Shown here: positions 33,234 to 41,217 of the stretch, piece after piece
Layout: every line of letters starts with the position of its first letter
How positions within the stretch are numbered: position 1 is the first letter of the stretch
NCBI GenBank assembly: GCA_016938685.1
Contig: JAFGUD010000440.1
Coordinates: 1 to 46,607 of the forward strand
Direction of reading: 5' to 3'
Source of the DNA: Bacteroidales bacterium
GTDB lineage: Bacteria; Bacteroidota; Bacteroidia; Bacteroidales; JAFGUD01
DNA: 46,607 nt
Position numbers and translations under genes: made by a program
Notes under the pieces: generated by a model
What the model was told of the DNA's origin: nothing
Database searches by the model: none
Seen by the model: only the letters and a program-made list of their open reading frames with translations

Positions 33234-35787
33234 TGATTTGTTCGTTAATCGGTTTGTTTTTAAGTAATTCTAAACCTAGCAATGTTATGTCATCTACTTG
33301 ATTTTGTGTGTTTTGCCAGTCAGAAATTTTTTGTAATACTATATTTTTTTGCATTATAAAATCTAATTCAGTTGTTTCTATTAACAACTCTTTAAACCTA
33401 GATTTGCCAAAAGGTTTAAAATCTTCTCCACCAAGTTGATTAAATAATCCATCAGAAGCTATAAAGATTTTGGAATTAGATGATAATATAATTTTAGTGT
33501 CTGTAAATTCCTTTTCATAAGTATGAAATCCGATGTGATTTCTAACCCCTTTGTGTTCTGTTATTTCTGTGTTTTCTTGAACAAATAACGAAACATTAGC
33601 TCCGGAATAAAGTAATTCATTAATTGAAGAATCGAAAACACAGACTGCTATATCCAAACCATCATCAGGCATTGAACTGAAATTTTTGAAAATTTCTTTG
33701 ATTTTTTCTCTTAATAATTCTAGTATTTGAGATGGAGTTTCAATGTTATATAATGACGATATTTCGTGAAGTATAGAAGTTGACAGCACTGTCATAAATG
33801 CTCCATGAACGCCTACTCCTGTGCAATCTCCAAGAGCAAATAGTAAGTTGTCTTTTATTTTATTTACGTAATAAAAATCACCACTTACACTTTCTTTCGG
33901 CTTATAAATTAGTAAATAATCTTTAAATAAATCTAAAAGAATTTTTCTGTTAGGCAGAAGTGCAGTTTGTAATTTTCTGGCATAATTGATACTACTTACA
34001 ATCTCATTATGAACTACTTCAAGCTTGCCAAATACATTTACTAATGATTTATTTTGTTCATTTAGATTTTTTTCCGTTTCTCTATATTCGGTAATATCTT
34101 GAATGATTGCAATGTAGTTTATAATGTTGCTGTTGTCGTCAGTCACATTTGATATTATTACATTACTTATTGTAGTATTTGTGGTGTTATTTGAAACAAA
34201 TTCACCTTGCCAGGGTTCTTTAGCTGCTAATTCATTCCATTCTGACGTGTAATTTTTGCTTGAATCGGTTCCAAAATTGAGTAATTTTGTTTGTTTACCT
34301 ATTAAATTTCCTTGATCTGTATAAGATGTTGAAAAAGAAGGATTCAAATACTCAATGTTGAGTTCATTATCTGTAATAATAATTGGAAGTGGACTTTGTT
34401 CGATCGCAACAAAATATTTAGTCAATTTTTCGTTTAGTGAGTCTAATTCAATATTTTGTTTTTCTAACAGTTTATTTTGTTGGGCTGTTTCTTCGGTTCT
34501 ATTATTTACAATTTGTTGAAGATTTTTATTCTGATATTCAAGTGTGTCGGAAATTTCTATGTTCTTTCGGTCGTTTGTTGAAAAAATATTGATAGAAGTT
34601 AATGATTGTCCTAAAATTAAAACAAATAAACCGGCGGGTGTATAAATTCCTGTATTTATAATATTATTCATAAAAAGAATATCATTTATTACAGCAGCAG
34701 AAACTACAATTAGGGATAAAAGTAAAATTAATGCTCCTTCTTTTTTCTGAAAAGTGTATTTTATTAGCAAATAAATCGTAAATATTATGTATAAAATTGA
34801 AAATGCCTGATATATTATTGCTAAGTCGATGTATTTAAGTGAATTAAGTAGTAATGAAAGAATAAAAATAGTGGAAACAACATAAAGAAGATTGAAAACA
34901 AATTTGTGTTTTTGTTCTTCAAATGTTTTTTGAATGTATAAAACCATTAGCGGAAAAGCTGCATAATAGGTAAAATAAGAAATAAAATAAATTGTTGATA
35001 ATGACAAACTTTCTATGAAATAAGATAACAAAAAATTACTGGTTACAAGAACTCTAAGAGAAACTATGATTAGGAAAAGAGAAAATATTAGCGCAGAAAG
35101 TAATCTATGTCTAAAAATGTATAGTCCAAAATGGTATATACTCATTACTAATAAAAATCCAAAAACAATAAGGTCAAACGAAATGCTTTTTAAAAGCATC
35201 AGATATATTTGACCATATTCTCCAATAATAGGAGCTTGAACAAATCCATTTCTGCGATTGTTGTAATTTGAAACTTGTACAATAATCTCATTTTCTCCGA
35301 CTTGTAAACTTTTTGTTTTTTTGTTTATTCTAATAACCGGAAAATCAGTTTTTGAATTTGTACTTACTTTTCCTAAACTTGTTATTTTTTCGCCGTTTAC
35401 CCAAACATTGTATGCGGTTATAATTTCTTTGAATACAATTGTCAAGTTTTGGTGTACGTTGGAATCAGCTAATATTATTAACCTATATGTTGCAAAACCT
35501 GTATCGGGCAGGTTTTTTCCTTCAATTTGTAAATTCGACCAACCTCCGGGAACATTCAAATAAGAATCTGGTTTTAAGGTGTTTTTAAAATCTTCGGGTG
35601 TGTATAATTCTGACCAATAAAATTCCCATTCTCCTGACAGTTTTATTTTTCCATCGGAGTTAAAATTCCATTTTGTAAGGTCTAAAACACCATTTTCTGC
35701 CTTTGGTGTATTATTTTGCGAAAAAGAAAAGGTAAATGAAAGTATGAATATAATTAAAAATAGTAATTTCTTTGTGTTATTTTTCAT
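33226..35787 (-). CDS. 7TM receptor with PAS and SpoIIE/PP2C phosphatase domains (copy 2)
   Basis: An 853-residue paralogue of the adjacent gene with the same domain order: signal peptide, jelly-roll-like sensor (LSGEWEFYWSELYTPEDF), seven helices, coiled coil, PAS (AIEQSPLPIIITDNELNIEY) and SpoIIE phosphatase (VSGDFYYV, ALGDCTGVG, DGLDIAV, ASDGLFNQ). In this copy GDCTGHG has become GDCTGVG and SDGLFDQ has become SDGLFNQ. It is the first gene transcribed of the pair and has a promoter-like match upstream. The partner anti-sigma or STAS protein is not in the window. Confidence 0.92.
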   Translation of the reverse strand: MKNNTKKLLFLIIFILSFTFSFSQNNTPKAENGVLDLTKWNFNSDGKIKLSGEWEFYWSELYTPEDFKNTLKPDSYLNVPGGWSNLQIEGKNLPDTGFATYRLIILADSNVHQNLTIVFKEIITAYNVWVNGEKITSLGKVSTNSKTDFPVIRINKKTKSLQVGENEIIVQVSNYNNRRNGFVQAPIIGEYGQIYLMLLKSISFDLIVFGFLLVMSIYHFGLYIFRHRLLSALIFSLFLIIVSLRVLVTSNFLLSYFIESLSLSTIYFISYFTYYAAFPLMVLYIQKTFEEQKHKFVFNLLYVVSTIFILSLLLNSLKYIDLAIIYQAFSILYIIFTIYLLIKYTFQKKEGALILLLSLIVVSAAVINDILFMNNIINTGIYTPAGLFVLILGQSLTSINIFSTNDRKNIEISDTLEYQNKNLQQIVNNRTEETAQQNKLLEKQNIELDSLNEKLTKYFVAIEQSPLPIIITDNELNIEYLNPSFSTSYTDQGNLIGKQTKLLNFGTDSSKNYTSEWNELAAKEPWQGEFVSNNTTNTTISNVIISNVTDDNSNIINYIAIIQDITEYRETEKNLNEQNKSLVNVFGKLEVVHNEIVSSINYARKLQTALLPNRKILLDLFKDYLLIYKPKESVSGDFYYVNKIKDNLLFALGDCTGVGVHGAFMTVLSTSILHEISSLYNIETPSQILELLREKIKEIFKNFSSMPDDGLDIAVCVFDSSINELLYSGANVSLFVQENTEITEHKGVRNHIGFHTYEKEFTDTKIILSSNSKIFIASDGLFNQLGGEDFKPFGKSRFKELLIETTELDFIMQKNIVLQKISDWQNTQNQVDDITLLGLELLKNKPINEQIND

Positions 35788-35804
35788 TCGTTAAAATAAT
35801 TATA

Positions 35805-35834
35805 CAAATATACTTTTATTGAATGAATTTCAAA
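35805..35834 (-). promoter_or_regulatory. Bacteroidetes-type promoter for the phosphatase pair
   Basis: On the minus strand, TTTG (35834-35831) and TATATTTG (35812-35805) are separated by 18 bases, and the start codon follows 17 bases later. Confidence 0.55.
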
Positions 35835-35916
35835 AAATAATATAACTTTTTTTGAATGCGTTTTATAGCACTGATAGTCAGTTGATTAAGGTGTGTTATT
35901 TAATGGTTGTGAAAAG

Positions 35917-37245
35917 TTATTTCAATAATTCTTTGAACCACAAACCTGACTTTTTAATATACCGTTTAAGGTTATTGTAATCCACATAAACAAGTCCAAA
36001 ACGCGGGCGGAAACCTTTTTCCCATTCAAAATTATCGGTTAAAGACCATACAAAATATCCGTCTATTTTTATGTTCTCTTTTTGGATACGTAATATTTCA
36101 GATAGATGTGATTTAAAATATTCAATACGCTCATTATCAGGTATTTTATTGTTGTCTATAACATCATTAAAACACGAACCGTTTTCAGTTATTATTATTT
36201 TTTTTACTCCTTCGTAAGATGAAAATCGTTTCATTAATTGATAAAATCCTTCGGGATAAACTTCTCCGTTCATTTCATTTGCCTCTACGCCACGTTGTTT
36301 TGCTGTAACTTCTTTTGCCCAAACAAACGGAACGAATGGAGATTTTTTAACTACTGTTCGGAAATAATATTGTAAACCTATAAAATCGAAGTTGAATTTC
36401 ATTTTTTCAATGTCGCCGGGAAGCATAAATTTTTTCATTGTTTTCAGGAAATGTAATTTATCTTCCGGATAGCCCATTCCTAGCGATGGTTCTATGAAAA
36501 TACGATTAATAAGTGCGTCCATTCGTTCGGCTGCTTTTGTATCTTTGTTTGTTTGTCCTTCTATGAAAGATGTAAAATGTGTTGTTCCGATATTGGCTAC
36601 AGGAACATTTTTACGAACAATTCTTCCTCCTTCAGCCTGACATAAATTTGCATGATGCACAGCTTTTCGGAAATTTGTAACTCCTTTCTTGCCGGGAGCC
36701 ATTGTTCCAAGCATATACCCATTTACTGTAAAACTTAACGGCTCGTTCAAAATCATCCAGTTTTTGACTTTGAATCCATATTCTTTGCTTACAAAATCAG
36801 TGTATTCAGAAAACCAGTCAACCATCTTTCTGTTTGTCCAACCGCCTTGAACTTCAAGGATTTGTGGATGATCCCAGTGATAAATTGTAACCCAAGGAAT
36901 TATTTCTACTTCAAGGCATTTGTCTATTACTTTATGATAAAATTCAACGCCTTTTTGATTGATTTCTCCTGTTCCTTTTGGGAAAATGCGTGACCACGAT
37001 AAAGAAAACCTGAAATGTTTAAAATTCATTGATTTTAAAAGTAGCAAATCTTCTTTGTATTTGTGGTAGAAATCTGTTGCAGTGTTTCCGTTTTCGTTTC
37101 TTTCAATATTGCCTTTTGTTTGTGAAAATTTATCCCAAACAGACATACCTTTTCCGTCTGTATTCCACGCTCCTTCTGTTTGATAAGATGCTTGTGCAGC
37201 CCCCCAAATGAAGTTTTCGCCGAAATCTGATTTATTGAAATCCAT
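35917..37245 (-). CDS. Glycoside hydrolase family 1 (beta-glucosidase)
   Basis: A 442-residue cytoplasmic GH1 enzyme, with no signal peptide. The N-terminal signature is FIWGAAQASYQTEGAWNTDG. The acid/base Glu168 is in MILNEPLSF and the nucleophile Glu354 in IIITENGSCF. The C-terminal aglycone-site loop is SLTDNFEWEKGFRPRFGLVYVD. It likely hydrolyses beta-glucosides or beta-galactosides. It is divergent from the small secreted protein gene and not part of the alpha-galactoside operon, though both handle oligosaccharides. Confidence 0.95.
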   Translation of the reverse strand: MDFNKSDFGENFIWGAAQASYQTEGAWNTDGKGMSVWDKFSQTKGNIERNENGNTATDFYHKYKEDLLLLKSMNFKHFRFSLSWSRIFPKGTGEINQKGVEFYHKVIDKCLEVEIIPWVTIYHWDHPQILEVQGGWTNRKMVDWFSEYTDFVSKEYGFKVKNWMILNEPLSFTVNGYMLGTMAPGKKGVTNFRKAVHHANLCQAEGGRIVRKNVPVANIGTTHFTSFIEGQTNKDTKAAERMDALINRIFIEPSLGMGYPEDKLHFLKTMKKFMLPGDIEKMKFNFDFIGLQYYFRTVVKKSPFVPFVWAKEVTAKQRGVEANEMNGEVYPEGFYQLMKRFSSYEGVKKIIITENGSCFNDVIDNNKIPDNERIEYFKSHLSEILRIQKENIKIDGYFVWSLTDNFEWEKGFRPRFGLVYVDYNNLKRYIKKSGLWFKELLK

Positions 37246-37261
37246 AGGTTGAAGTTTTTTT

Positions 37262-37269
37262 CAAAAATA
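37262..37269 (-). promoter_or_regulatory. Possible -7 element of the GH1 gene
   Basis: TATTTTTG on the minus strand fits TAnnTTTG and lies 16 bases before the ATG at 37245. No -33 partner is evident. Confidence 0.35.
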
Positions 37270-37440
37270 ATTGTTTTCTACATTTTATGAAAATAAATAA
37301 TTGCTTTTAATATTCTGATTTTTAGGTAATTAGATTTTTGTTGAAAATTAATTAAAATTATTTGTAACTAAATTAAAATGTCTGCGTCATACTACCAAAC
37401 AAACAAATATTAAACTTATTAACCTCAAAATCATGCAATT

Positions 37441-37737
37441 ATGAAAGCAATAGCAATAACAATCTTAGGAATTTTGATGAGCGCAACTTTAGTAGCAAAC
37501 TCTGTAAATACAATACCTCCAAAAGGAGATGGTAATATAACTCAAATTAGTGCTTCTGCCGACGAAGTTATGGAACTTCAAAGAGAAATTTTAATTAAAG
37601 AAGACCAAATCAAAACGTATAAGGTTTTTATAAAAATTGATGGACATGACCCAATTTATTTGGATGAAGTTGACAAACTTGAACTTGAAATTGATCAAAT
37701 GGAATCAAGAATTGGAGAGCTTTCAAACAATAATTAA
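37441..37737 (+). CDS. Small secreted coiled-coil protein, copy 1
   Basis: A 98-residue protein with a signal peptide (MKAIAITILGILMSATLVAN), a short linker (IPPKGDGN) and a helical, heptad-like, charged region (ELQREILIKEDQIKTYKVFI and LELEIDQMESRIGELSNN). No family is recognised. Its paralogue lies 604 bases downstream. Unlike the rest of the unit, coding sequence and leader are well conserved, which suggests that both copies are expressed. A conserved leader of about 85 bases precedes the start and a terminator follows. Confidence 0.85.
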   Translation: MKAIAITILGILMSATLVANSVNTIPPKGDGNITQISASADEVMELQREILIKEDQIKTYKVFIKIDGHDPIYLDEVDKLELEIDQMESRIGELSNNN

Positions 37738-37760
37738 ATATTCATTTCATAGTAGTTGGT

Positions 37761-37795
37761 ACACCTGTAAAAGTAATTTTGCAGGTGTTTTTTTT
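37761..37795 (+). terminator. Terminator of small secreted protein gene, copy 1
   Basis: ACACCTGT / GCAGGTGT form an 8-bp stem with one G-T pair and a 12-base loop, followed by eight T. Confidence 0.88.
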
Positions 37796-37912
37796 ATTGT
37801 ATTAATAAATTTTATAAATTCTTTCATACCTGGTTTTCTTTTTCAAAACTCTTGATTTTTCTTATACTTCTAAAAATATCAATCCGACTTTTTTATCTAA
37901 TTTCAGTTCTTA
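37795..37912 (-). pseudogene. Decayed fragment of the galT 3' end
   Basis: Read on the minus strand it spells KKVGLIFLEV, a stop, EKS.VLKK, then in another frame GMKEFIKFIN. The intact GalT C-terminus reads NKEVGLKFLDV, LKDSGVFK and GLKAFVKFVN. The DNA also aligns base by base with 38405-38520. It is therefore a remnant of galT carried along when the neighbouring small gene was duplicated. It has both a stop and a frameshift. Confidence 0.85.
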
Positions 37913-38044
37913 ATATTTTGATTTCTAGTTGTTTAGTGCTTTTTTTGAAAAAAAATAAAAATTATTTGTAACTAAATTAAAACGTCTACGTCATACTACC
38001 AAACAAACAAAATTTAAACTTATTAACCTCAAAACCATACAATT

Positions 38045-38353
38045 ATGAAATCAATAGCAATTACAATCTTAGGAATTTTGATGAGCGCAACTTTAGTAGC
38101 AAACTCTATAAATACAATACCTCCAAAAGGAGATGGAAACAAACAAGTAACAATAACTCAAATTAGTTCTTCAACTGATGAAATTATTGAGCTTCAAAGA
38201 GAAATTTTAAACAATGAAGACCAAATAAAAGCCTATGAAGTTTTTATTAAAATTGATGGACCTGACCCAATATATTTAGTTGAAGTTGAAAGACTTGGAA
38301 TTGAAATTGACGAAATGGAAGCTAAAATCGGAGATCTCTCAAATAATAAATAA
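38045..38353 (+). CDS. Small secreted coiled-coil protein, copy 2
   Basis: A 102-residue paralogue of the gene at 37441, with the same signal peptide and helical region. A four-residue insertion (KQVT after GDGN) is the only length change. Substitutions are mostly conservative. The function is unknown. Its terminator T-tract runs into the stop codon of the convergent galT gene. Confidence 0.85.
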   Translation: MKSIAITILGILMSATLVANSINTIPPKGDGNKQVTITQISSSTDEIIELQREILNNEDQIKAYEVFIKIDGPDPIYLVEVERLGIEIDEMEAKIGDLSNNK

Positions 38354-38377
38354 AATATTCATTTCATAGTAGTTGTT

Positions 38378-38411
38378 ACACCTGCAGAAGTAATTTTGCA
38401 GGTGTTTTTTT
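38378..38411 (+). terminator. Terminator of small secreted protein gene, copy 2
   Basis: ACACCTGCA / TGCAGGTGT form a 9-bp perfect stem with a 10-base loop, followed by seven T. The last bases overlap the galT stop codon (38410-38412, minus strand). The stem may also act on transcripts from the minus strand. Confidence 0.9.
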
Positions 38412-39888
38412 ATATTGTGTTTACAAATTTAACAAATGCTTTCAATCCTGTTTCGTCTGTTTTAAATACGCCTGAATCTTTTAAAACGTCTAAAAATTTC
38501 AATCCTACTTCTTTATTTAATAGCTGTTTTATATTCTTATTTTCTGAATATTTTGTCTGCATTTTAGCTATCCACTCTTTGTGTTTTTCTAATTCAATGT
38601 TTTGTGTGCAAATTTCTTCAATGTTTTTGTTGAAATTATCTTCAATTAGTTGTAATTCAGAAAGTAATCTGCCTGGTAAAATTGCTAATCCCATAACTTC
38701 AATCAAACCTATATTTTCTTTTTTGATGTGATGTAAATTTTCGTGTGGGTGAAAAATTCCGTCAGGAAATTCTGTAGATGTTCTGTTGTTCCTTAAAACC
38801 AAATCGAGTTCAAAATTATTGTCTCTAAAACGAGCGATTGGAGTAATTGTGTTGTGTGGTTCATTGTTTGAATTGGACAAAATATCTAAATCAGGATTTG
38901 AATAATTTTTCCAGATATGTAATATTTTATCTGCAAAATCAATTAATGGTTCTATAAATTCGGCTTTAAGCCTGATTACTGACATTGGCCATTTTACGAT
39001 ACCTATTTGAATGTTATTTTTAGTTATTTCATGAAAAATAGGTGCATTAGCCATTGGAAAATTGTAGTTTCCTCCCTGAAAATGATCATGAGATAAAATT
39101 GAGCCGCCAACAATTGGCAAATCAGCATTTGAACCTATAAAATAATGTGGAAAAAGTTCAACAAACTCCAAAAGTCTTCTGAATGTTTGTTTGTTAATTT
39201 TCATTGGACGATGTTCTTCTGATAAAACAATGCAATGTTCATTAAAATATGAATATGGAGAATATTGCAAAAACCATTTTTCGCCTGTTAAAATTATTGG
39301 AATAATTCTGTGGTTTTGTCTTGCCGGAAGTTGAGCATCTCCCTGATAACCTTCATTTTCGGCACAAAGAATACATTTTGGGTAACCAGATGATTTGAAA
39401 TTTTTGGCAGCGGCAATTTCTTTTGGGTCTTTTTCCGGTTTTGAAAGGTTGATAGTTAGCTCAATATTGCCAAATTCTGTTGCCGTTGTCCACGAAATAT
39501 TTTTTGAAGTTCTATCTGTACGTATATAGTTTGTGTTTTGCGAAAATTTGTAATACCAATCGGTTGCAGCTTTTATGCCGTATTTAAGATTTAATTCGTA
39601 GAATTTTTTTATAATTTCAGAAGGTCTTGCAATAAGAATTCCCATTATTTGTGCATCAAGTTTATCGCGGCTAGTTGTTGTGTTGTCTGGAATGATTTTT
39701 TGTTCAAAGGCGTAATCCAAAATCGGACTTAAAATATCGCTAATTTTTTCTTTTTCAGAGTATTGTGTCGAGTTTTCGGGGGGTGAAGAAAGTTTTAACA
39801 AAGCCATTAAATTATTCATAACAAAGTTATAATCCTCCGGCTCAAATAACTTTTTTTTTAGTCCAAATTGTAATAGTTTTCCTATCAT
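38410..39888 (-). CDS. galT: UDP-glucose--hexose-1-phosphate uridylyltransferase, class II GalT
   Basis: A 492-residue class II GalT, the long form typical of Firmicutes, Bifidobacteria and some Bacteroidota (class I is about 350 residues). It exchanges galactose 1-phosphate with UDP-glucose to give UDP-galactose in the Leloir pathway. Visible motifs are CILCAENEGYQGD, ARQNHRIIPI, YFNEHCIVLSEEHRPM and the active-site region ILSHDHFQGG. It is the last gene of the galactoside operon. A pseudogene copy of its 3' end lies at 37795-37912. Confidence 0.94.
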   Translation of the reverse strand: MIGKLLQFGLKKKLFEPEDYNFVMNNLMALLKLSSPPENSTQYSEKEKISDILSPILDYAFEQKIIPDNTTTSRDKLDAQIMGILIARPSEIIKKFYELNLKYGIKAATDWYYKFSQNTNYIRTDRTSKNISWTTATEFGNIELTINLSKPEKDPKEIAAAKNFKSSGYPKCILCAENEGYQGDAQLPARQNHRIIPIILTGEKWFLQYSPYSYFNEHCIVLSEEHRPMKINKQTFRRLLEFVELFPHYFIGSNADLPIVGGSILSHDHFQGGNYNFPMANAPIFHEITKNNIQIGIVKWPMSVIRLKAEFIEPLIDFADKILHIWKNYSNPDLDILSNSNNEPHNTITPIARFRDNNFELDLVLRNNRTSTEFPDGIFHPHENLHHIKKENIGLIEVMGLAILPGRLLSELQLIEDNFNKNIEEICTQNIELEKHKEWIAKMQTKYSENKNIKQLLNKEVGLKFLDVLKDSGVFKTDETGLKAFVKFVNTI

Positions 39889-39980
39889 TTTTGATTTGTT
39901 ATTCGTGTTTTAAGTATTTTAGTCTTGATTATTTCAGTCTTGATTATTTCAGTCTTTCAGTCTCGCAGTCGGCAGTATTT

Positions 39981-40060
39981 AGTTATTCTATCATTCTATT
40001 ATTCTATTATTCTACCATTCTATTATTCAATCATTCTGTTATTCAATCATTCAATCATTT
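39981..40060. repeat. Octamer tandem array (inverse of GAATRATW), galK-galT gap
   Basis: Ten units read on the plus strand as TATCATTC, TATTATTC, AATCATTC and similar, the reverse complement of the GAATGATW unit. The array runs into the end of galK: the galK stop codon and the last two codons lie inside it. Confidence 0.9.
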
Positions 40061-41217
40061 AAAATTTTTCTAGCTCCGTCTTCTGATTTTACGTTATAAA
40101 ACTCTGCTTCTAGGTTTGTTATTTTTTTGTATTCCTCTTTTACATTTGAAATAAAATTAGTTACAAATTTATTTTGAACAATTGCGATTGCACAACCGCC
40201 AAATCCGGCTCCAGTCATTCTGCCCGCAAGTACACCATCTTGTTTGTTGATAATATCAACCAAAACGTCAAGTTCAAATCCTGTAACTTGGTAATTGTCT
40301 CGTAAAGATTCATGCGATTTACACATTGGTGTTTTAATATCAAATAGATTATTGTTTTTTAAGGCTTCTGCTAAACTTATTGTTCTTTCGTTTTCGGTAA
40401 TAACATGTTTCACTCTTTTTTGAATTATTTCATCTTCAATAAGATGTTTATTTCGCAAAAAAGTAACATAATCTATTTCACAAAGATTGTTAATAATCAG
40501 CTCTTTTTGAAGAAGTTTTAAACCTGTTTTACATTCATTTTGTCGTGTGTTAAATTCAGAATCAACAAGTTCTCGTTTTTTCATTGAATTTACAACAATT
40601 ATTGAGTGATTTTCAAGAATAAGAGGAATATATTCGTAGTTTAAAGTGCTGGTGTTCAGTAGAATTGCATAGTCTTTTTTCCCCATTCCAATTGCAAATT
40701 GATCCATTATTCCACATTTTACGCCCATGTAGTTATTTTCAGCCATTTGGCTAATTTTAACTTTATCAAGTTGAGTAATTCCATATTTGAATAAATCACT
40801 AATCATTACAGCAGTAACAAGCTCAATAGATGCAGAAGAAGACAGACCGGCTCCTGTTGGTAAATTTCCCCAGAAAAGTACATCAAAACCTTTATCAATA
40901 TGAAATTTGGCGTCAATTATTAATTTTAGAACTCCTTTTGGATAATTTGCCCATTTATGCGCTTGATTATAATCTAATTCGCTGATTTTTACCGAAATTT
41001 GCTCTTCAAAATTGACTGATAAAAAATTTATAATGTCATCGTCACGTAAGGTAGCAGCTGCATAAGTTCCAAGATTAATAGCAAAAGGTAAAACATGTCC
41101 GCCATTATAGTCAATATGTTCGCCAATAATGTTTACTCTGCCCGGAGCAAAATAAACTTGTGGAATTTTATCAGTTTTAAATTTTTCTTGAAAAAGTTTA
41201 CTTATTTTTTGTTTCAT
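40051..41217 (-). CDS. galK: Galactokinase
   Basis: A 388-residue GHMP-family kinase that phosphorylates galactose to galactose 1-phosphate. All signatures are present: APGRVNIIGEHIDYNGGHVLP, the phosphate loop PTGAGLSSSASIEL, and the C-terminal GRMTGAGFGGCAIAIV. The start codon lies inside the end of the symporter gene (20-base overlap), showing translational coupling. Its extreme C-terminus (ND-stop) is formed by the octamer repeat array. Confidence 0.96.
   Translation of the reverse strand: MKQKISKLFQEKFKTDKIPQVYFAPGRVNIIGEHIDYNGGHVLPFAINLGTYAAATLRDDDIINFLSVNFEEQISVKISELDYNQAHKWANYPKGVLKLIIDAKFHIDKGFDVLFWGNLPTGAGLSSSASIELVTAVMISDLFKYGITQLDKVKISQMAENNYMGVKCGIMDQFAIGMGKKDYAILLNTSTLNYEYIPLILENHSIIVVNSMKKRELVDSEFNTRQNECKTGLKLLQKELIINNLCEIDYVTFLRNKHLIEDEIIQKRVKHVITENERTISLAEALKNNNLFDIKTPMCKSHESLRDNYQVTGFELDVLVDIINKQDGVLAGRMTGAGFGGCAIAIVQNKFVTNFISNVKEEYKKITNLEAEFYNVKSEDGARKILND

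Larger units (their letters stand above)
37307..38520. repeat. Tandem duplication of about 604 bases
   Basis: Unit 1 (about 37307-37910) and unit 2 (about 37911-38520) share leader, small gene, terminator and a galT 3' segment in the same order. The leaders (37355-37440 and 37958-38044) are almost identical, the genes are about 80% identical, and the galT segments have diverged most. The start codons are 604 bases apart. Confidence 0.88.
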
